In this document: positions 11,288-19,861 of the stretch, in pieces
How positions within the stretch are numbered: the first letter of the stretch is position 1
Layout of the letters: every line of letters begins with the position of its first letter
DNA from: Demequina sp.
GTDB lineage: Bacteria; Actinomycetota; Actinomycetes; Actinomycetales; Demequinaceae
Direction of reading: 5' to 3'
DNA: 33,022 nucleotides
NCBI GenBank assembly: GCA_030148645.1
Contig: JASBTB010000103.1
Coordinates: 1-33,022 of the forward strand
The notes under the pieces: generated by a model
The model's input: the letters and a program-made list of their open reading frames with translations, nothing else
Told to the model about the DNA's origin: nothing
Database searches by the model: none
Made by a program: the position numbers and the translations under genes

Positions 11288-12451
11288 ATGTCGTTGCGTC
11301 TGTTTACCTCTGAATCCGTGACCGAGGGACACCCTGACAAGGTGTGCGACCAGGTGTCCGATGCCATCTTGGACGAGATGCTGCGCCAAGATCCCCTCTC
11401 GCGGGTCGCAGTGGAGACTATGGTGACCACGGGTCTCGTCCACGTCGCCGGTGAGGTGACGACCGAGGCGTACGTGGATATCCCCTCGACGATTCGCGCG
11501 GTGGTGAGGGACATCGGCTACACCTCCTCGAACATCGGCTTCGACGCTGATTCCTGCGGCGTCTCCGTGTCCATCGGCGAGCAGAGCCCCGACATCTGGT
11601 TGGGAGTCGGACAGGCGACCGACACGGATAGCATCGAACTGGGCGCGGGCGACCAGGGACTGATGTTCGGCTACGCGTGCACGGACACCGCCGAATTGAT
11701 GCCCGTTCCTATCGCCATGGCTCACGCGCTCACAGCCAGACTTGCGCAGGTGCGCAAAGACGAGACCATCGAGGGCCTGCGGCCCGATGGCAAGGCGCAG
11801 GTCACGATCGGGTACGACGGCGACACCCCAGTGTCGGTCGACACCGTGGTGGTGTCCACCCAGCATCGCGACGGCAGGAACATTGATGAGTTGAGGCAGG
11901 CCATTGAGACCGCGGTGATTGCCCCCGTGCTCGCCCAATATCGCCTGGACGCCTCGGGACACCGCTCGCTCATCAACCCTACTGGTCGGTTTGAGATCGG
12001 CGGGCCCATGGGCGACGCAGGCCTGACCGGCCGTAAGATCATCGTCGACACCTATGGCGGGATGGCGCGGCACGGGGGCGGCGCGTTTTCCGGCAAAGAC
12101 CCCTCGAAGGTCGACCGCTCGGCCGCGTACGCCATGAGATGGGTGGCCAAGAACATCGTCGCTGCGGGCCTTGCGGACCGTTGTGAACTGCAAGTGGCGT
12201 ATGCCATTGGTACGGCCTCGCCCGTGGGCCTGTACGTCGAAACGTTCAACACCCACACGGTTGATCCCGACCGCATCGTCAAGGCCGTGCAGGAGGTGTT
12301 CGACCTGCGACCGTCGGCGCTCATCGCGCAACTCGACTTACGGCGGCCGATCTTCCGATCGACGGCAAGTTACGGCCACTTTGGGCGGGAGTTGCCCGAC
12401 TTCACGTGGGAGCGCACCGACCGGGCCGCCGCTCTGGCCGCGGCCGTCTAG
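11288..12451 (+). CDS. metK: S-adenosylmethionine synthetase
   Basis: A 387-residue enzyme that makes SAM from methionine and ATP. Signatures are [15 protein letters not shown] at residues 8-22 with catalytic His15, [12 protein letters not shown] in the middle, and [19 protein letters not shown] (the glycine-rich phosphate loop with lysines). Four in-frame ATGs compete for the start (11258, 11267, 11276, 11288). I chose 11288, because TATGCT lies at leaderless distance from it and because [15 protein letters not shown] matches the usual N-terminus; 11258 would add ten residues. It ends one base into priA (TAGTG). No SAM riboswitch was seen upstream. Confidence 0.93.
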   Translation: MSLRLFTSESVTEGHPDKVCDQVSDAILDEMLRQDPLSRVAVETMVTTGLVHVAGEVTTEAYVDIPSTIRAVVRDIGYTSSNIGFDADSCGVSVSIGEQSPDIWLGVGQATDTDSIELGAGDQGLMFGYACTDTAELMPVPIAMAHALTARLAQVRKDETIEGLRPDGKAQVTIGYDGDTPVSVDTVVVSTQHRDGRNIDELRQAIETAVIAPVLAQYRLDASGHRSLINPTGRFEIGGPMGDAGLTGRKIIVDTYGGMARHGGGAFSGKDPSKVDRSAAYAMRWVAKNIVAAGLADRCELQVAYAIGTASPVGLYVETFNTHTVDPDRIVKAVQEVFDLRPSALIAQLDLRRPIFRSTASYGHFGRELPDFTWERTDRAAALAAAV

Positions 12452-14352
12452 TGTTCGCGCGGGTGGTCGTCGACAGCCCGCTGCCGCACCTGGACAAACC
12501 GTTCGACTACTCCGTGGGCGAGCCGCTCGCGGACACGGTGCGCGTAGGAAGCAGGGTGCGTGTGCCCTTCGCCGGTCGACTCCGTTCGGCCGTGGTCGTG
12601 GAGTTGTCCCAGAACGAATCCCCCCACGCCCTTAAGGCCATCAAATCTTCGGGAGCAATTCCCTCTTTCAGCCGCGAGGCGCTCGACCTCGCGACGTCGA
12701 TAGCGCAACGCTATGGCGGCTCTCTATGGGACGTCCTGCGGCTCATGGCGCCCGCGCGTGTGGCATCCGTGGAGAAACTCGACTGGGACGGCATGGCCTG
12801 CCAGACCCGGGCCGAGTTGCCGATGGAGGGGATGGTGGAGCGCGCCATGGTAGCGGGACTGCCTACCGCTTCAGGTGCCCGTTCGGCGTGGGTCGCACCT
12901 CCCACCGCATCAGCCACGCTACCGGCGGACGCGTTGCTGGGTTGGGCGCTCGCCCAGATGTGCGACGGTGGTTCGGTCATCCTTGTCACCCCCGACGCGA
13001 GGGCGGCACATGCGCTCGCGGTGCACGCAGCGGCGTCAGGCTTGCGACGCTGGAGCGCGCGCTCAGGAGGGCACTTCGTGCTACTGGATGCGGACGAGGG
13101 CCCTACCGCAAGATTCGGCTCCTACCTTGCGGCGATGCGCGGGGTGGCCCGGCTCGTGATCGGAACCAGATCCTCTGCTTGGCAACCCGTACCCGACCTG
13201 CGGGCCATCTGCGTGTGGGACGAGGCATCGACCACCCACGCGGAACCGCGCGCGCCCTACCCCCACGCCCGCACAGTCGCAGCCATCCGCGCACAAGGCA
13301 CCGGCGCATCGTTCCTGGTGGCGGGGCATGCCTTGTCAGCGGATGCGGTGGCGCTGGTCGAGCACAGTTTCGCCCAGCGGGTGGGGGTGGCGCCCGTCCG
13401 GGAGGCGCTGCCGCGTGTTGACGTGGTGGGTCCCGAGCGCCGCGCACGCGAGGGCGGCCCGGGTAGGCATTGGATGCCTGCCGCCGTGTGGAGTTCGCTC
13501 GTGGCCGCTGCGCACGCGGGCGTCGCCGCCATCCTGGTGCCGCAGTCCGGCTACGCTAGTGGCCTCCGGTGCGCACGATGCTCGGCCTGGGCCGAGTGCG
13601 TCGAGTGCGGGGGCGACCTGCAACGCACCGCGAGCGATGCGGTGCCCCGTTGTGGAGAGTGTGCCCACATGGCGCCGCAGTGGCATTGCCCCGAGTGTCG
13701 TAGCCACCGCCTGACGCCCGCGGGCCTGGGCGTGGAAAGGCTCACCATCCAGGTCCAGCGCATGGCTCCGGGAACGGCGGTGACCGTGTCGTCGTCCGGC
13801 ACCGGCATCCTCGCCGACGGGGCGGTGGACTCCGGCCTCGTGGTGGCGACCCCGGGTGCGTTGCCTGCGGTCACAGGCGGCTATGGGCACCTCGCCATTG
13901 TGGGGGCACACATCAACGTGAGCGAAGGCCTCGGGGCGGAGGTTGCAGCGCTGCGGCGATGGATGAACGCCGCAGCGCTCGTGGCGCCGCGGTCTTCGGG
14001 TGGCGCGGTCAGTGTGGTGGGTGACCTTCCCGAAGCGCTGCGTCGCGCGCTGGTCGCGTGGGACGGCTGGGACACCGGTGCTCAGGACTTGGCGCAGCGG
14101 AAACAACTCGGGTTGCCGCCGCATCGTCGCGCCCTTCGTGTGGTGGGTCCCGCCGAGGCCATCGACACCTTTGTCAGCGCGGCGAAGCAGGTTTCCTTCG
14201 ACATTTCCCGCGATGCCGAGGGTGCTTGGGTGTTGTCCACGCGGGCGGCGATGCCCCAACTGGTGGCGGTCGCGCGCGCTGTCGCGGTCGAACGCTCGGC
14301 CGCTTCGGCTCCGCCGCTGTACCTCAGGGTGGACGCGGTCCCGGGAGCCTAA
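12451..14352 (+). CDS. priA: Primosomal protein N' (PriA), form lacking helicase motifs
   Basis: A 633-residue protein. The N-terminal 3'-DNA-binding domain is clear (VVVDSPLPHLDKPFDYSV, then VRVPFAGR). Eight cysteines of the zinc-binding region are present in four pairs: CARC, CVEC, CGEC and CPEC. The GLPPHRRALRV stretch near the C-terminus matches the PriA ending. The Walker A (GxTGSGKT in E. coli) is absent, and the DEAH-like box is only VWDEAST. Actinobacterial PriA proteins are known to lack helicase motifs and are thought to act without helicase activity, probably as a platform for replication restart. The start GTG 12451 overlaps the metK stop by one base. Confidence 0.88.
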   Translation: MFARVVVDSPLPHLDKPFDYSVGEPLADTVRVGSRVRVPFAGRLRSAVVVELSQNESPHALKAIKSSGAIPSFSREALDLATSIAQRYGGSLWDVLRLMAPARVASVEKLDWDGMACQTRAELPMEGMVERAMVAGLPTASGARSAWVAPPTASATLPADALLGWALAQMCDGGSVILVTPDARAAHALAVHAAASGLRRWSARSGGHFVLLDADEGPTARFGSYLAAMRGVARLVIGTRSSAWQPVPDLRAICVWDEASTTHAEPRAPYPHARTVAAIRAQGTGASFLVAGHALSADAVALVEHSFAQRVGVAPVREALPRVDVVGPERRAREGGPGRHWMPAAVWSSLVAAAHAGVAAILVPQSGYASGLRCARCSAWAECVECGGDLQRTASDAVPRCGECAHMAPQWHCPECRSHRLTPAGLGVERLTIQVQRMAPGTAVTVSSSGTGILADGAVDSGLVVATPGALPAVTGGYGHLAIVGAHINVSEGLGAEVAALRRWMNAAALVAPRSSGGAVSVVGDLPEALRRALVAWDGWDTGAQDLAQRKQLGLPPHRRALRVVGPAEAIDTFVSAAKQVSFDISRDAEGAWVLSTRAAMPQLVAVARAVAVERSAASAPPLYLRVDAVPGA

Positions 14353-14360
14353 CCTGCACC

Positions 14361-14366
14361 TACGAT
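14361..14366 (+). promoter_or_regulatory. -10 box for leaderless fmt transcript
   Basis: TACGAT is followed by 7 nt and then ATG 14374. It lies 9 nt after the priA stop. The only purine run (ggag, 14367-14370) is 3 nt from the ATG, too near for a good ribosome binding site. No -35 is evident. Confidence 0.5.
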
Positions 14367-14373
14367 GGAGCCC

Positions 14374-15306
14374 ATGCGCCTCATCTTCGCCGGAACTCCC
14401 GACGTCGCGCTGCCCTCCCTGGAAGCACTTGTCGACGCGGGCCACGAGATCGTCCTGGTGGTGACCCGGCCGGATGCGCGGGGCAGGCGGGGTGGCGTCC
14501 TGCATCCCAGCGCGGTGAAGTTCAGGGCGCAGGAGTTGGGACTGGATGTGGCGACACCGGTGACGGCCTCGGACCCCGCCTTTATCGACAAGGTGCGCTC
14601 TGTCGACGCCGATGCCGCCGCCGTCGTCGCCTACGGGCAAATTCTGCGCCCTGCCCTCCTGGAGGTCACGCGACTCGGGTGGGTTAACCTCCACTTCTCG
14701 GTGTTGCCCGCGTGGCGTGGCGCGGCACCCGTTCAACGAGCCATCCAGGCGGGAGACGACGTCACGGGTGCTTGCACCTTCCTTATCGAGGAGGGGCTCG
14801 ACACAGGCCCCGTTATCGGCCAAGCCACCGAACGCATTCGCCCCACGGACACCGCAGGAGACCTGCTGACCAGATTGGCCGCGGTGGGAGCTCCACTGCT
14901 CAAGGACTCCCTCGAAGCATTGGATGGGGGCTACGCGGCACCCGTGGCGCAAGCGGAAGACGGCGTGAGCCACGCGGCGAAGCTCACCCGTGACGACGCC
15001 CTGATCCGATGGGACATGCCTGCCCACGTGGTCGACCGCGTCATCAGGGCGTGCACGCCCGCGCCGGGGGCGTGGACCACGCTTCCCGACGGCTCCACCG
15101 CCAAGATCGGTCCGGTCGCCGTCGTTGACGCCCCGGGCACGACTCCCGGGCTGCTACGGGCCGGCCACGACGGCGTGACAGTGGGAACCGGAAGCGCGCC
15201 CGTGAGGCTGAGCTGGATTCAGCCGGCAGGCAAGACACCGATGGATGCGGGCGACTGGTGGAGGGGAGCCCGCTGGGGCGAGTCGGCGCAATTGGGCGAG
15301 GCATGA
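14374..15306 (+). CDS. fmt: Methionyl-tRNA formyltransferase
   Basis: A 310-residue enzyme that formylates initiator Met-tRNA with 10-formyl-tetrahydrofolate. The N-terminal Rossmann-like domain begins MRLIFAGTPDVALPSLEAL. The active-site signature is NLHFSVLPAWRGAAPVQRAI (Asn, His and, further on, Asp in GLDTGPVI). The C-terminal OB-fold domain (about 205-305) contains PAPGAWT and the PAGKTPM ending motif. ATG 14374 is preferred over the in-frame ATG at 14365, since the latter lies inside the -10 box and would add only three residues. The stop overlaps the rsmB start (ATGA). Confidence 0.95.
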   Translation: MRLIFAGTPDVALPSLEALVDAGHEIVLVVTRPDARGRRGGVLHPSAVKFRAQELGLDVATPVTASDPAFIDKVRSVDADAAAVVAYGQILRPALLEVTRLGWVNLHFSVLPAWRGAAPVQRAIQAGDDVTGACTFLIEEGLDTGPVIGQATERIRPTDTAGDLLTRLAAVGAPLLKDSLEALDGGYAAPVAQAEDGVSHAAKLTRDDALIRWDMPAHVVDRVIRACTPAPGAWTTLPDGSTAKIGPVAVVDAPGTTPGLLRAGHDGVTVGTGSAPVRLSWIQPAGKTPMDAGDWWRGARWGESAQLGEA

Positions 15307-16652
15307 ACGACCCCGCGCGCCGCGCGGCGCTGGACTGCGTGCTCGCCGTCGAGGTCGATGGTGCCTACGCCAATGTGGCGATGCCCGGAATCCTGCGGCA
15401 GGCTCGGCTGGGACGCCGGGAGGCGGCGTTCGCAACGGAACTGGCGTACGGCACGCTCCGCATGAGCGGTCTCTATGATGCGGTGATTGCCCACGCAGCG
15501 AACCGCAGGCCCGCCTCGCTCGAGGTGGCCGTGCGTGCCGTCTTGTGGCTCGGCGCCCATCAGGCTTTGTCCATGAGCACCGCCCCGCATGCGGCTGTAT
15601 CCGAAACCGTGGACCTTGCTAAGGCCGCGGGCGCGGGGCGCGCCAGCGGGCTGGTCAACGCGGTGATGCACAGGATTGTGGAACGGGACCGAGAGGCGTG
15701 GCTCGCCGTCGTGGCATCGGGCAACTCCCGGGCGGCTGTCGCCACGCGGCACTCTCACCCGGAGTGGATCGTCGCGGAACTGGAGCGTTCGCTCGCTGCG
15801 CGCGGACGTGCGGGCGAGGCGGAGTTGCTACTCGCCGCTCACAATGCTCCGGCCCCCGTCACGTTGGCCGTGCGGCCCGGACTGGCGGACCGCGATGCGC
15901 TGACGCAGGCCACCGGCGGGTTGCCAACCCGCCTCTCGCCGTACGGCGTGACGCTACACGGCGGTTCGCCACAGCGCATTGCCGCCGTCGATGCCGGACG
16001 CGTCGGCGTGCAGGATGAGGGCAGTCAGGTGGTCGCCTCCGCGCTGGTATCTGAGTTGGCCCGGCACTTCACGGCGGGGGAGCGGTGGCTCGACGCCTGC
16101 GCGGGGCCGGGCGGCAAGACGGCGCTCCTGGGTGCGCTGGCGGCAGGACGCGGTGCCCACCTCGACGCCGTCGAGCTTCACGAGCACCGCGTGCGCTTGG
16201 TGGAACAGAGCGTCCGCGCCCTTCCCTCCGGCACGGTGGACGTGTTTGCGGGCGACTCCGTGACCTGGTCGGGTGGGCCGTACGATCGCATCCTGCTCGA
16301 CGCCCCATGCACCGGCATCGGAGCCTTGAGGCGACGCCCGGAAGCGCGGTGGCGCAGGACACCGAAGGACCTTCGTGATCTTGTCGCGCTGCAGTCCGCA
16401 CTGTTGAGCCACGCGGTGGAACTCTTGGCGCCCGGCGGCGTGATCGCCTATGTCACGTGCTCGCCGGTGGCGGCAGAAACCACCGACGTGGTCGCCGCAT
16501 CCGGGTTGCGCATGATCGATGCGCGCGCCGCAGTCGCCGACGTGACGGGCACGGATGTGGACGCCTGGGGTAGCGGTCCCGACATTCAGATGTGGACCCA
16601 CGTCCATGGCACCGATTCGATGTACCTGGCGTTGCTGTGCCCTGCCGACTGA
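15303..16652 (+). CDS. rsmB: 16S rRNA m5C967 methyltransferase RsmB (Sun/Fmu)
   Basis: A 449-residue protein with an N-terminal NusB-like RNA-binding domain (about 1-135, LGRREAAFATELAYGTLR) and a C-terminal SAM methyltransferase domain. The SAM loop is DACAGPGGKTALLG. The two catalytic cysteines of m5C RNA methyltransferases are in LLDAPCTGIGALRRRPEARW (motif IV) and YVTCSPVAAET (motif VI). By family it methylates C967 (E. coli numbering) in 16S rRNA. The start overlaps fmt by 4 nt, a conserved fmt-rsmB pairing. The next conserved gene, rpe, is separated from it by the isomerase gene at 16782-18029. Confidence 0.94.
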   Translation: MNDPARRAALDCVLAVEVDGAYANVAMPGILRQARLGRREAAFATELAYGTLRMSGLYDAVIAHAANRRPASLEVAVRAVLWLGAHQALSMSTAPHAAVSETVDLAKAAGAGRASGLVNAVMHRIVERDREAWLAVVASGNSRAAVATRHSHPEWIVAELERSLAARGRAGEAELLLAAHNAPAPVTLAVRPGLADRDALTQATGGLPTRLSPYGVTLHGGSPQRIAAVDAGRVGVQDEGSQVVASALVSELARHFTAGERWLDACAGPGGKTALLGALAAGRGAHLDAVELHEHRVRLVEQSVRALPSGTVDVFAGDSVTWSGGPYDRILLDAPCTGIGALRRRPEARWRRTPKDLRDLVALQSALLSHAVELLAPGGVIAYVTCSPVAAETTDVVAASGLRMIDARAAVADVTGTDVDAWGSGPDIQMWTHVHGTDSMYLALLCPAD

Positions 16653-16656
16653 GGCC

Positions 16657-16685
16657 CCACAGTGCCCGCGGCACCTCGAGTGTGG
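16657..16685 (+). terminator. Possible weak nested hairpin after rsmB
   Basis: gtgcc (16662-16666) pairs with ggcac (16670-16674) around cgc; outside it ccaca (16657-16661) can pair with tgtgg (16681-16685) with a 6-nt bulge. It starts 4 nt after the rsmB stop and has no T-run. Position suits a terminator, but the stems are short. Confidence 0.3.
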
Positions 16686-16711
16686 TGATCGTGCCGACAG
16701 TGACCTACCCG

Positions 16712-16717
16712 TACACT
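16712..16717 (+). promoter_or_regulatory. Putative -10 box of the AGE-family isomerase gene
   Basis: TACACT fits TAnnnT; a start near 16724 gives a leader of about 58 nt carrying the strong AAGGAGG at 16769-16775. No convincing -35 box. Confidence 0.4.
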
Positions 16718-16781
16718 TTCGGCGACGGTGATCGAACAAATCCGAACGGGCACGCGGCTCCGTTGTCCAAGGAGGTGTGGG

Positions 16782-18029
16782 ATGTCAGTTGACAAGCCAG
16801 GAACTGTCGAACACAGGGCATGGCAGCGTGGCGATCTCCTGCGTTTCGCTGTGCGTTCGGCGGTTCCCGACGGCTTCGGCTGGCTTGATGACGGGGGAGA
16901 GGTAGCCAGCGACCATCCCACGGAACTCTGGATCACGTGTCGCATGACCCACGTCGCGGCACTTGGCGCACTCGCCAAGGAGGAACCCATTGCGGGCGGG
17001 CCCGACGCGTCGCAATTGGCGCAGTTGGCGGGGCATGGGGTGGACGCACTCCGGACAGGAGCCCTGCGCGACAAGGATCGCGGCGGATGGCGAGCCGCCG
17101 TCCAGGATGGCATCATCGTCGATGGAACCAAGCAGGCGTACGGGCATGCGTTTGTGATCCTCGCCGCGTCGTCTGCGGTGGTGGCGGACATCCCGGGCGC
17201 GACCCCTTTGCTCGACGACGCGCTCGCGGTGTCGGATAGCCGCTTCTGGGATGAGCAGCAGGGGCTCTCGGTCGACGCCTGGGATGAGCAGTGGACTCAT
17301 TGCCACGATTATCGCGGCATCAATGCCAACATGCACACCGTCGAGGCGTACCTGGCGGCTGGAGATGTCACCGGCGAAACGCTGTGGCATGAGCGGGCCG
17401 CGCGCATCGCGCAACGAGTGGCGACCTGGGCCCACGACCACGACTGGCGGATCCCAGAACACTTCACGCCCACCTGGGCTCCCCTGCTCGACCACCACGT
17501 CGATCGACCCGCCGATCCATTCCAGCCGTACGGGGCCACGGTGGGTCACGGCCTTGAGTGGGCGCGGCTGCTCCTTGCGACCGAGGCAAGCCTGGCTGAC
17601 ACGGTCCCCTCAGTGCTGTGCGACGCCGCGATCGCACTGTACGACCGCGCAGTGTCCGACGGTTGGGCGGCGGACGGGGCCGATGGTTTCGTCTACACCA
17701 CCGACTGGCAGGGTTCTCCGGTAGTGACAGAGCGAATGCACTGGGTCGTTGCCGAGGCGATCAACACTGCAGTCGCGCTTGGGCGAGTCACGGGTGACGA
17801 ACGCTATGCTCACGACCTGGACCGTTGGTGGGACTACGCGGATACCTATTTGATCGATACCGAGCACGGGTCGTGGCATCACGAACTCGACTCCCACAAT
17901 CGACCCAGCGCGACCATATGGCCTGGTAAACCGGATGTTTACCATGCGTACCAGGCGGCGCTGATAGAGGACGTGCCGCTGACGCCGTCGTTCGCGCGCG
18001 CCCTCGCCGACCAGGGTGGAGTGCGGTGA
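16782..18029 (+). CDS. AGE-family aldose-ketose isomerase (mannose or sulfoquinovose isomerase-like)
   Basis: A 415-residue protein resembling the N-acylglucosamine 2-epimerase superfamily, close in length and layout to E. coli YihS and to bacterial mannose isomerases. The (alpha/alpha)6-barrel active-site residues line up: Arg54 and His57 in WITCRMTH, His185 in NANMHTVEA, His256 and Glu259 in YGATVGHGLEW, and His388 in VYHAYQ. These positions match the YihS catalytic set (Arg55, His176, His248, Glu251, His383), so it should interconvert an aldose and a ketose such as mannose and fructose. Whether it prefers mannose or sulfoquinovose cannot be settled here; no sulfoquinovose pathway genes are nearby. 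The start ATG 16782 has AAGGAGG 6 nt upstream. It stands alone as its own transcript. Confidence 0.82.
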   Translation: MSVDKPGTVEHRAWQRGDLLRFAVRSAVPDGFGWLDDGGEVASDHPTELWITCRMTHVAALGALAKEEPIAGGPDASQLAQLAGHGVDALRTGALRDKDRGGWRAAVQDGIIVDGTKQAYGHAFVILAASSAVVADIPGATPLLDDALAVSDSRFWDEQQGLSVDAWDEQWTHCHDYRGINANMHTVEAYLAAGDVTGETLWHERAARIAQRVATWAHDHDWRIPEHFTPTWAPLLDHHVDRPADPFQPYGATVGHGLEWARLLLATEASLADTVPSVLCDAAIALYDRAVSDGWAADGADGFVYTTDWQGSPVVTERMHWVVAEAINTAVALGRVTGDERYAHDLDRWWDYADTYLIDTEHGSWHHELDSHNRPSATIWPGKPDVYHAYQAALIEDVPLTPSFARALADQGGVR

Positions 18030-18173
18030 ACGACGACGCCCTCCCGGCCGCCAGGTGTGCGCTCGGCGACGCTTCCTGCTTTCGGGGGCGTGCCAACCCG
18101 TAGCGCGGTGACGCGTTCGACAAGCGATGAGGCGACCGCGGGCCGGCGGGCAGTCACAGCGGCTCGGCCGCGC
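18030..18173. other. Intergenic region between isomerase gene and rpe
   Basis: About 144 nt without a gene. No FMN riboswitch signature (conserved GAAA and CCGAC boxes) is visible although the riboflavin genes follow rpe. An imperfect stem can form between ggcgacgc and gcgtgcc near 18063-18092, but it contains a bulge and a long loop and is not convincing as a terminator. Confidence 0.5.
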
Positions 18174-18179
18174 TAGGGT
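18174..18179 (+). promoter_or_regulatory. -10 box for leaderless rpe transcript
   Basis: TAGGGT ends 6 nt before ATG 18186, with cgagtc between. There is no Shine-Dalgarno, so the mRNA probably begins at the A of the ATG. This would drive rpe and the rib genes behind it. Confidence 0.55.
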
Positions 18180-18185
18180 CGAGTC

Positions 18186-18839
18186 ATGAGCGTTCGTATC
18201 GCGCCGTCCATATTGGCGGCCGACTTTGCCAACCTGGAGCGGGACATCCTCGAGGTGGCCAGCGCAGACCTCCTGCACGTGGACGTCATGGACGCGCACT
18301 TTGTCCCCAACCTCTCCATCGGCCTGCCCGTGGTGAAGCGTCTTGCCGAGGTGTCTCCACTGCCGCTGGACGTGCACCTGATGATCGAGGATCCCGACCG
18401 CTGGGCGCCGCGGTACGCCGAATCGGGTGCCGCGTCCGTGACCTTCCACATCGAGGCCGCGCAGAATGCGAGGCGTTGTGCGGCTGACATCAGGTCTACT
18501 GGGGCAAGGGCAGCGGTGGCGATCAAGCCCGCTACCCCGGCCGATGCGGTCATGGGCCTTCTTGGCGAGGTGGACATGGTGTTGGTCATGACGGTGGAGC
18601 CGGGTTTTGGCGGTCAGGCGTTCATGCCAGAGACCTTGCCGAAGCTCGCGGCGCTGAAGGCCTCAGCCCAACGGACCGACACGGCGTTGTGGCTCCAGGT
18701 CGACGGGGGGATCACGATACAGACTGCGCCCGAGGCTGTCGCCGCCGGTGCCGATACCCTGGTGGCGGGCTCCTCGGTATTTGGCCCCGCGGACCGGGAG
18801 CGCGCGGTGCAGGCGCTGCGCGACGCGTGTCAGCCATAG
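18186..18839 (+). CDS. rpe: Ribulose-phosphate 3-epimerase
   Basis: A 217-residue TIM-barrel enzyme that interconverts ribulose 5-phosphate and xylulose 5-phosphate. Signatures are APSILAADFANL at the N-terminus, HVDVMDAHFVPNLSIG with metal-binding His and Asp, LDVHLMIEDPDRW, VTVEPGFGGQAFMP (second catalytic Asp region precedes it) and VDGGI with the C-terminal Asp, followed by the phosphate loop GADTLVAGSSVF. Ribulose 5-phosphate is also the substrate of RibBA, so its place before the rib genes makes metabolic sense. ribD begins 2 nt after its stop. Confidence 0.96.
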   Translation: MSVRIAPSILAADFANLERDILEVASADLLHVDVMDAHFVPNLSIGLPVVKRLAEVSPLPLDVHLMIEDPDRWAPRYAESGAASVTFHIEAAQNARRCAADIRSTGARAAVAIKPATPADAVMGLLGEVDMVLVMTVEPGFGGQAFMPETLPKLAALKASAQRTDTALWLQVDGGITIQTAPEAVAAGADTLVAGSSVFGPADRERAVQALRDACQP

Positions 18840-18841
18840 CG

Positions 18842-19861
18842 ATGCGCGGACCTTTGAACGACGCGCAGGCGATGGACCTCGCGGTGTCACTGGCGATGTT
18901 GGGTCCGGCGTACGGACCGAACCCGCGGGTGGGCGCGGTAATCACGCGCCCTGACGGTCAGCTCATCGGAGAGGGCTTTCATCGGGGCGCTGGCACGGCA
19001 CACGCGGAGGTCGCCGCGATCGAAGCCGCCAGGGGAAGGGGAGAGGACCTTGCCGGGGCTACCGCCTACGTCACGCTCGAGCCATGCGATCACACCGGAC
19101 GCACGGGGCCGTGCACCGACGCGTTGACCAATGCTGGCGTGGCCCGCGTGGTGTACGCGGTCGCGGATCCGAATCCCCGGGCGAAAGGCGGGGCGAACAC
19201 GCTGCGAGAGCGGGGTATCGATGCGATACTCGCACCCCATGAGGCAGCTGAGCATGTCAATGCCCGCTGGCTGTCCTCGATGCGCCTGGGTCGTCCCTAT
19301 GTGATCGCCAAGTGGGCGCAAACCCTCGACGGCAAGATAGCCGCCGCCGACGCCTCGAGCTTTTGGATTACCGGGCCCGAGGCGCGCGATCATGCCCACT
19401 GCACCCGCGCCGAGGTGGACGTCTTGCTCGTTGGCACCGCAACGGTGATCTCGGACAACCCCGAACTGTCGGCGCGGCCCACACAGGTACAGTCCCCGCA
19501 TCAGCCCTTGCGCGCGGTCATGGGTCTCACTGCAACGCCAGGGGCCAAGGTGTGGCGGGACGACAACGCGATCGCACTGGCTACCCGGAGCCCGCAGGAA
19601 GCCTTGGCCTTACTCGCCGCTCGTGAGGTACGTACGGTGCTCGTCGAGGGCGGGGGACAGATACTGACCGCTTTCCTGCGGGCTGGCGTGGTGGATGAGG
19701 TGAACGTCTACATTGCCCCGGCCCTGCTCGGCTCGGGCACCACGGCGATCAACGACCTGGGAATCACGACGATGGCCGAGGCGTTGAGGGGTCGGGACGT
19801 GACAGTCACCGCTCTCGGTGTAGATTGCCTGGTCACGGCCAAGGTCACGAAAGGAAAGTGA
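18842..19861 (+). CDS. ribD: Bifunctional diaminohydroxyphosphoribosylaminopyrimidine deaminase / 5-amino-6-(5-phosphoribosylamino)uracil reductase
   Basis: A 339-residue two-domain enzyme for the second and third steps of riboflavin synthesis. The N-terminal cytidine-deaminase-like domain (1-145) has the zinc ligands in GTAHAEVAAIEAA and LEPCDHTGRTGPC, with the proton-shuttling Glu in HAE. The C-terminal NADPH-dependent reductase domain (from about 150) starts at VIAKWAQTLDGKIAAADASS and includes GTATVISDNPEL and LVEGGGQI. The ATG at 18842 gives the usual start of the family; longer in-frame starts run inside rpe. It overlaps the ribE start by one base (TGATG). Confidence 0.95.
   Translation: MRGPLNDAQAMDLAVSLAMLGPAYGPNPRVGAVITRPDGQLIGEGFHRGAGTAHAEVAAIEAARGRGEDLAGATAYVTLEPCDHTGRTGPCTDALTNAGVARVVYAVADPNPRAKGGANTLRERGIDAILAPHEAAEHVNARWLSSMRLGRPYVIAKWAQTLDGKIAAADASSFWITGPEARDHAHCTRAEVDVLLVGTATVISDNPELSARPTQVQSPHQPLRAVMGLTATPGAKVWRDDNAIALATRSPQEALALLAAREVRTVLVEGGGQILTAFLRAGVVDEVNVYIAPALLGSGTTAINDLGITTMAEALRGRDVTVTALGVDCLVTAKVTKGK

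Noticed and set aside
13336-15027. Long open frame on the minus strand (about 563 codons) opposite priA and fmt
   Set aside because: Same compositional shadow effect; the plus-strand genes explain the region fully.
18030-18841. FMN riboswitch controlling the riboflavin genes
   Set aside because: None of the conserved RFN boxes is visible before rpe or ribD, and ribD starts 2 nt after rpe.
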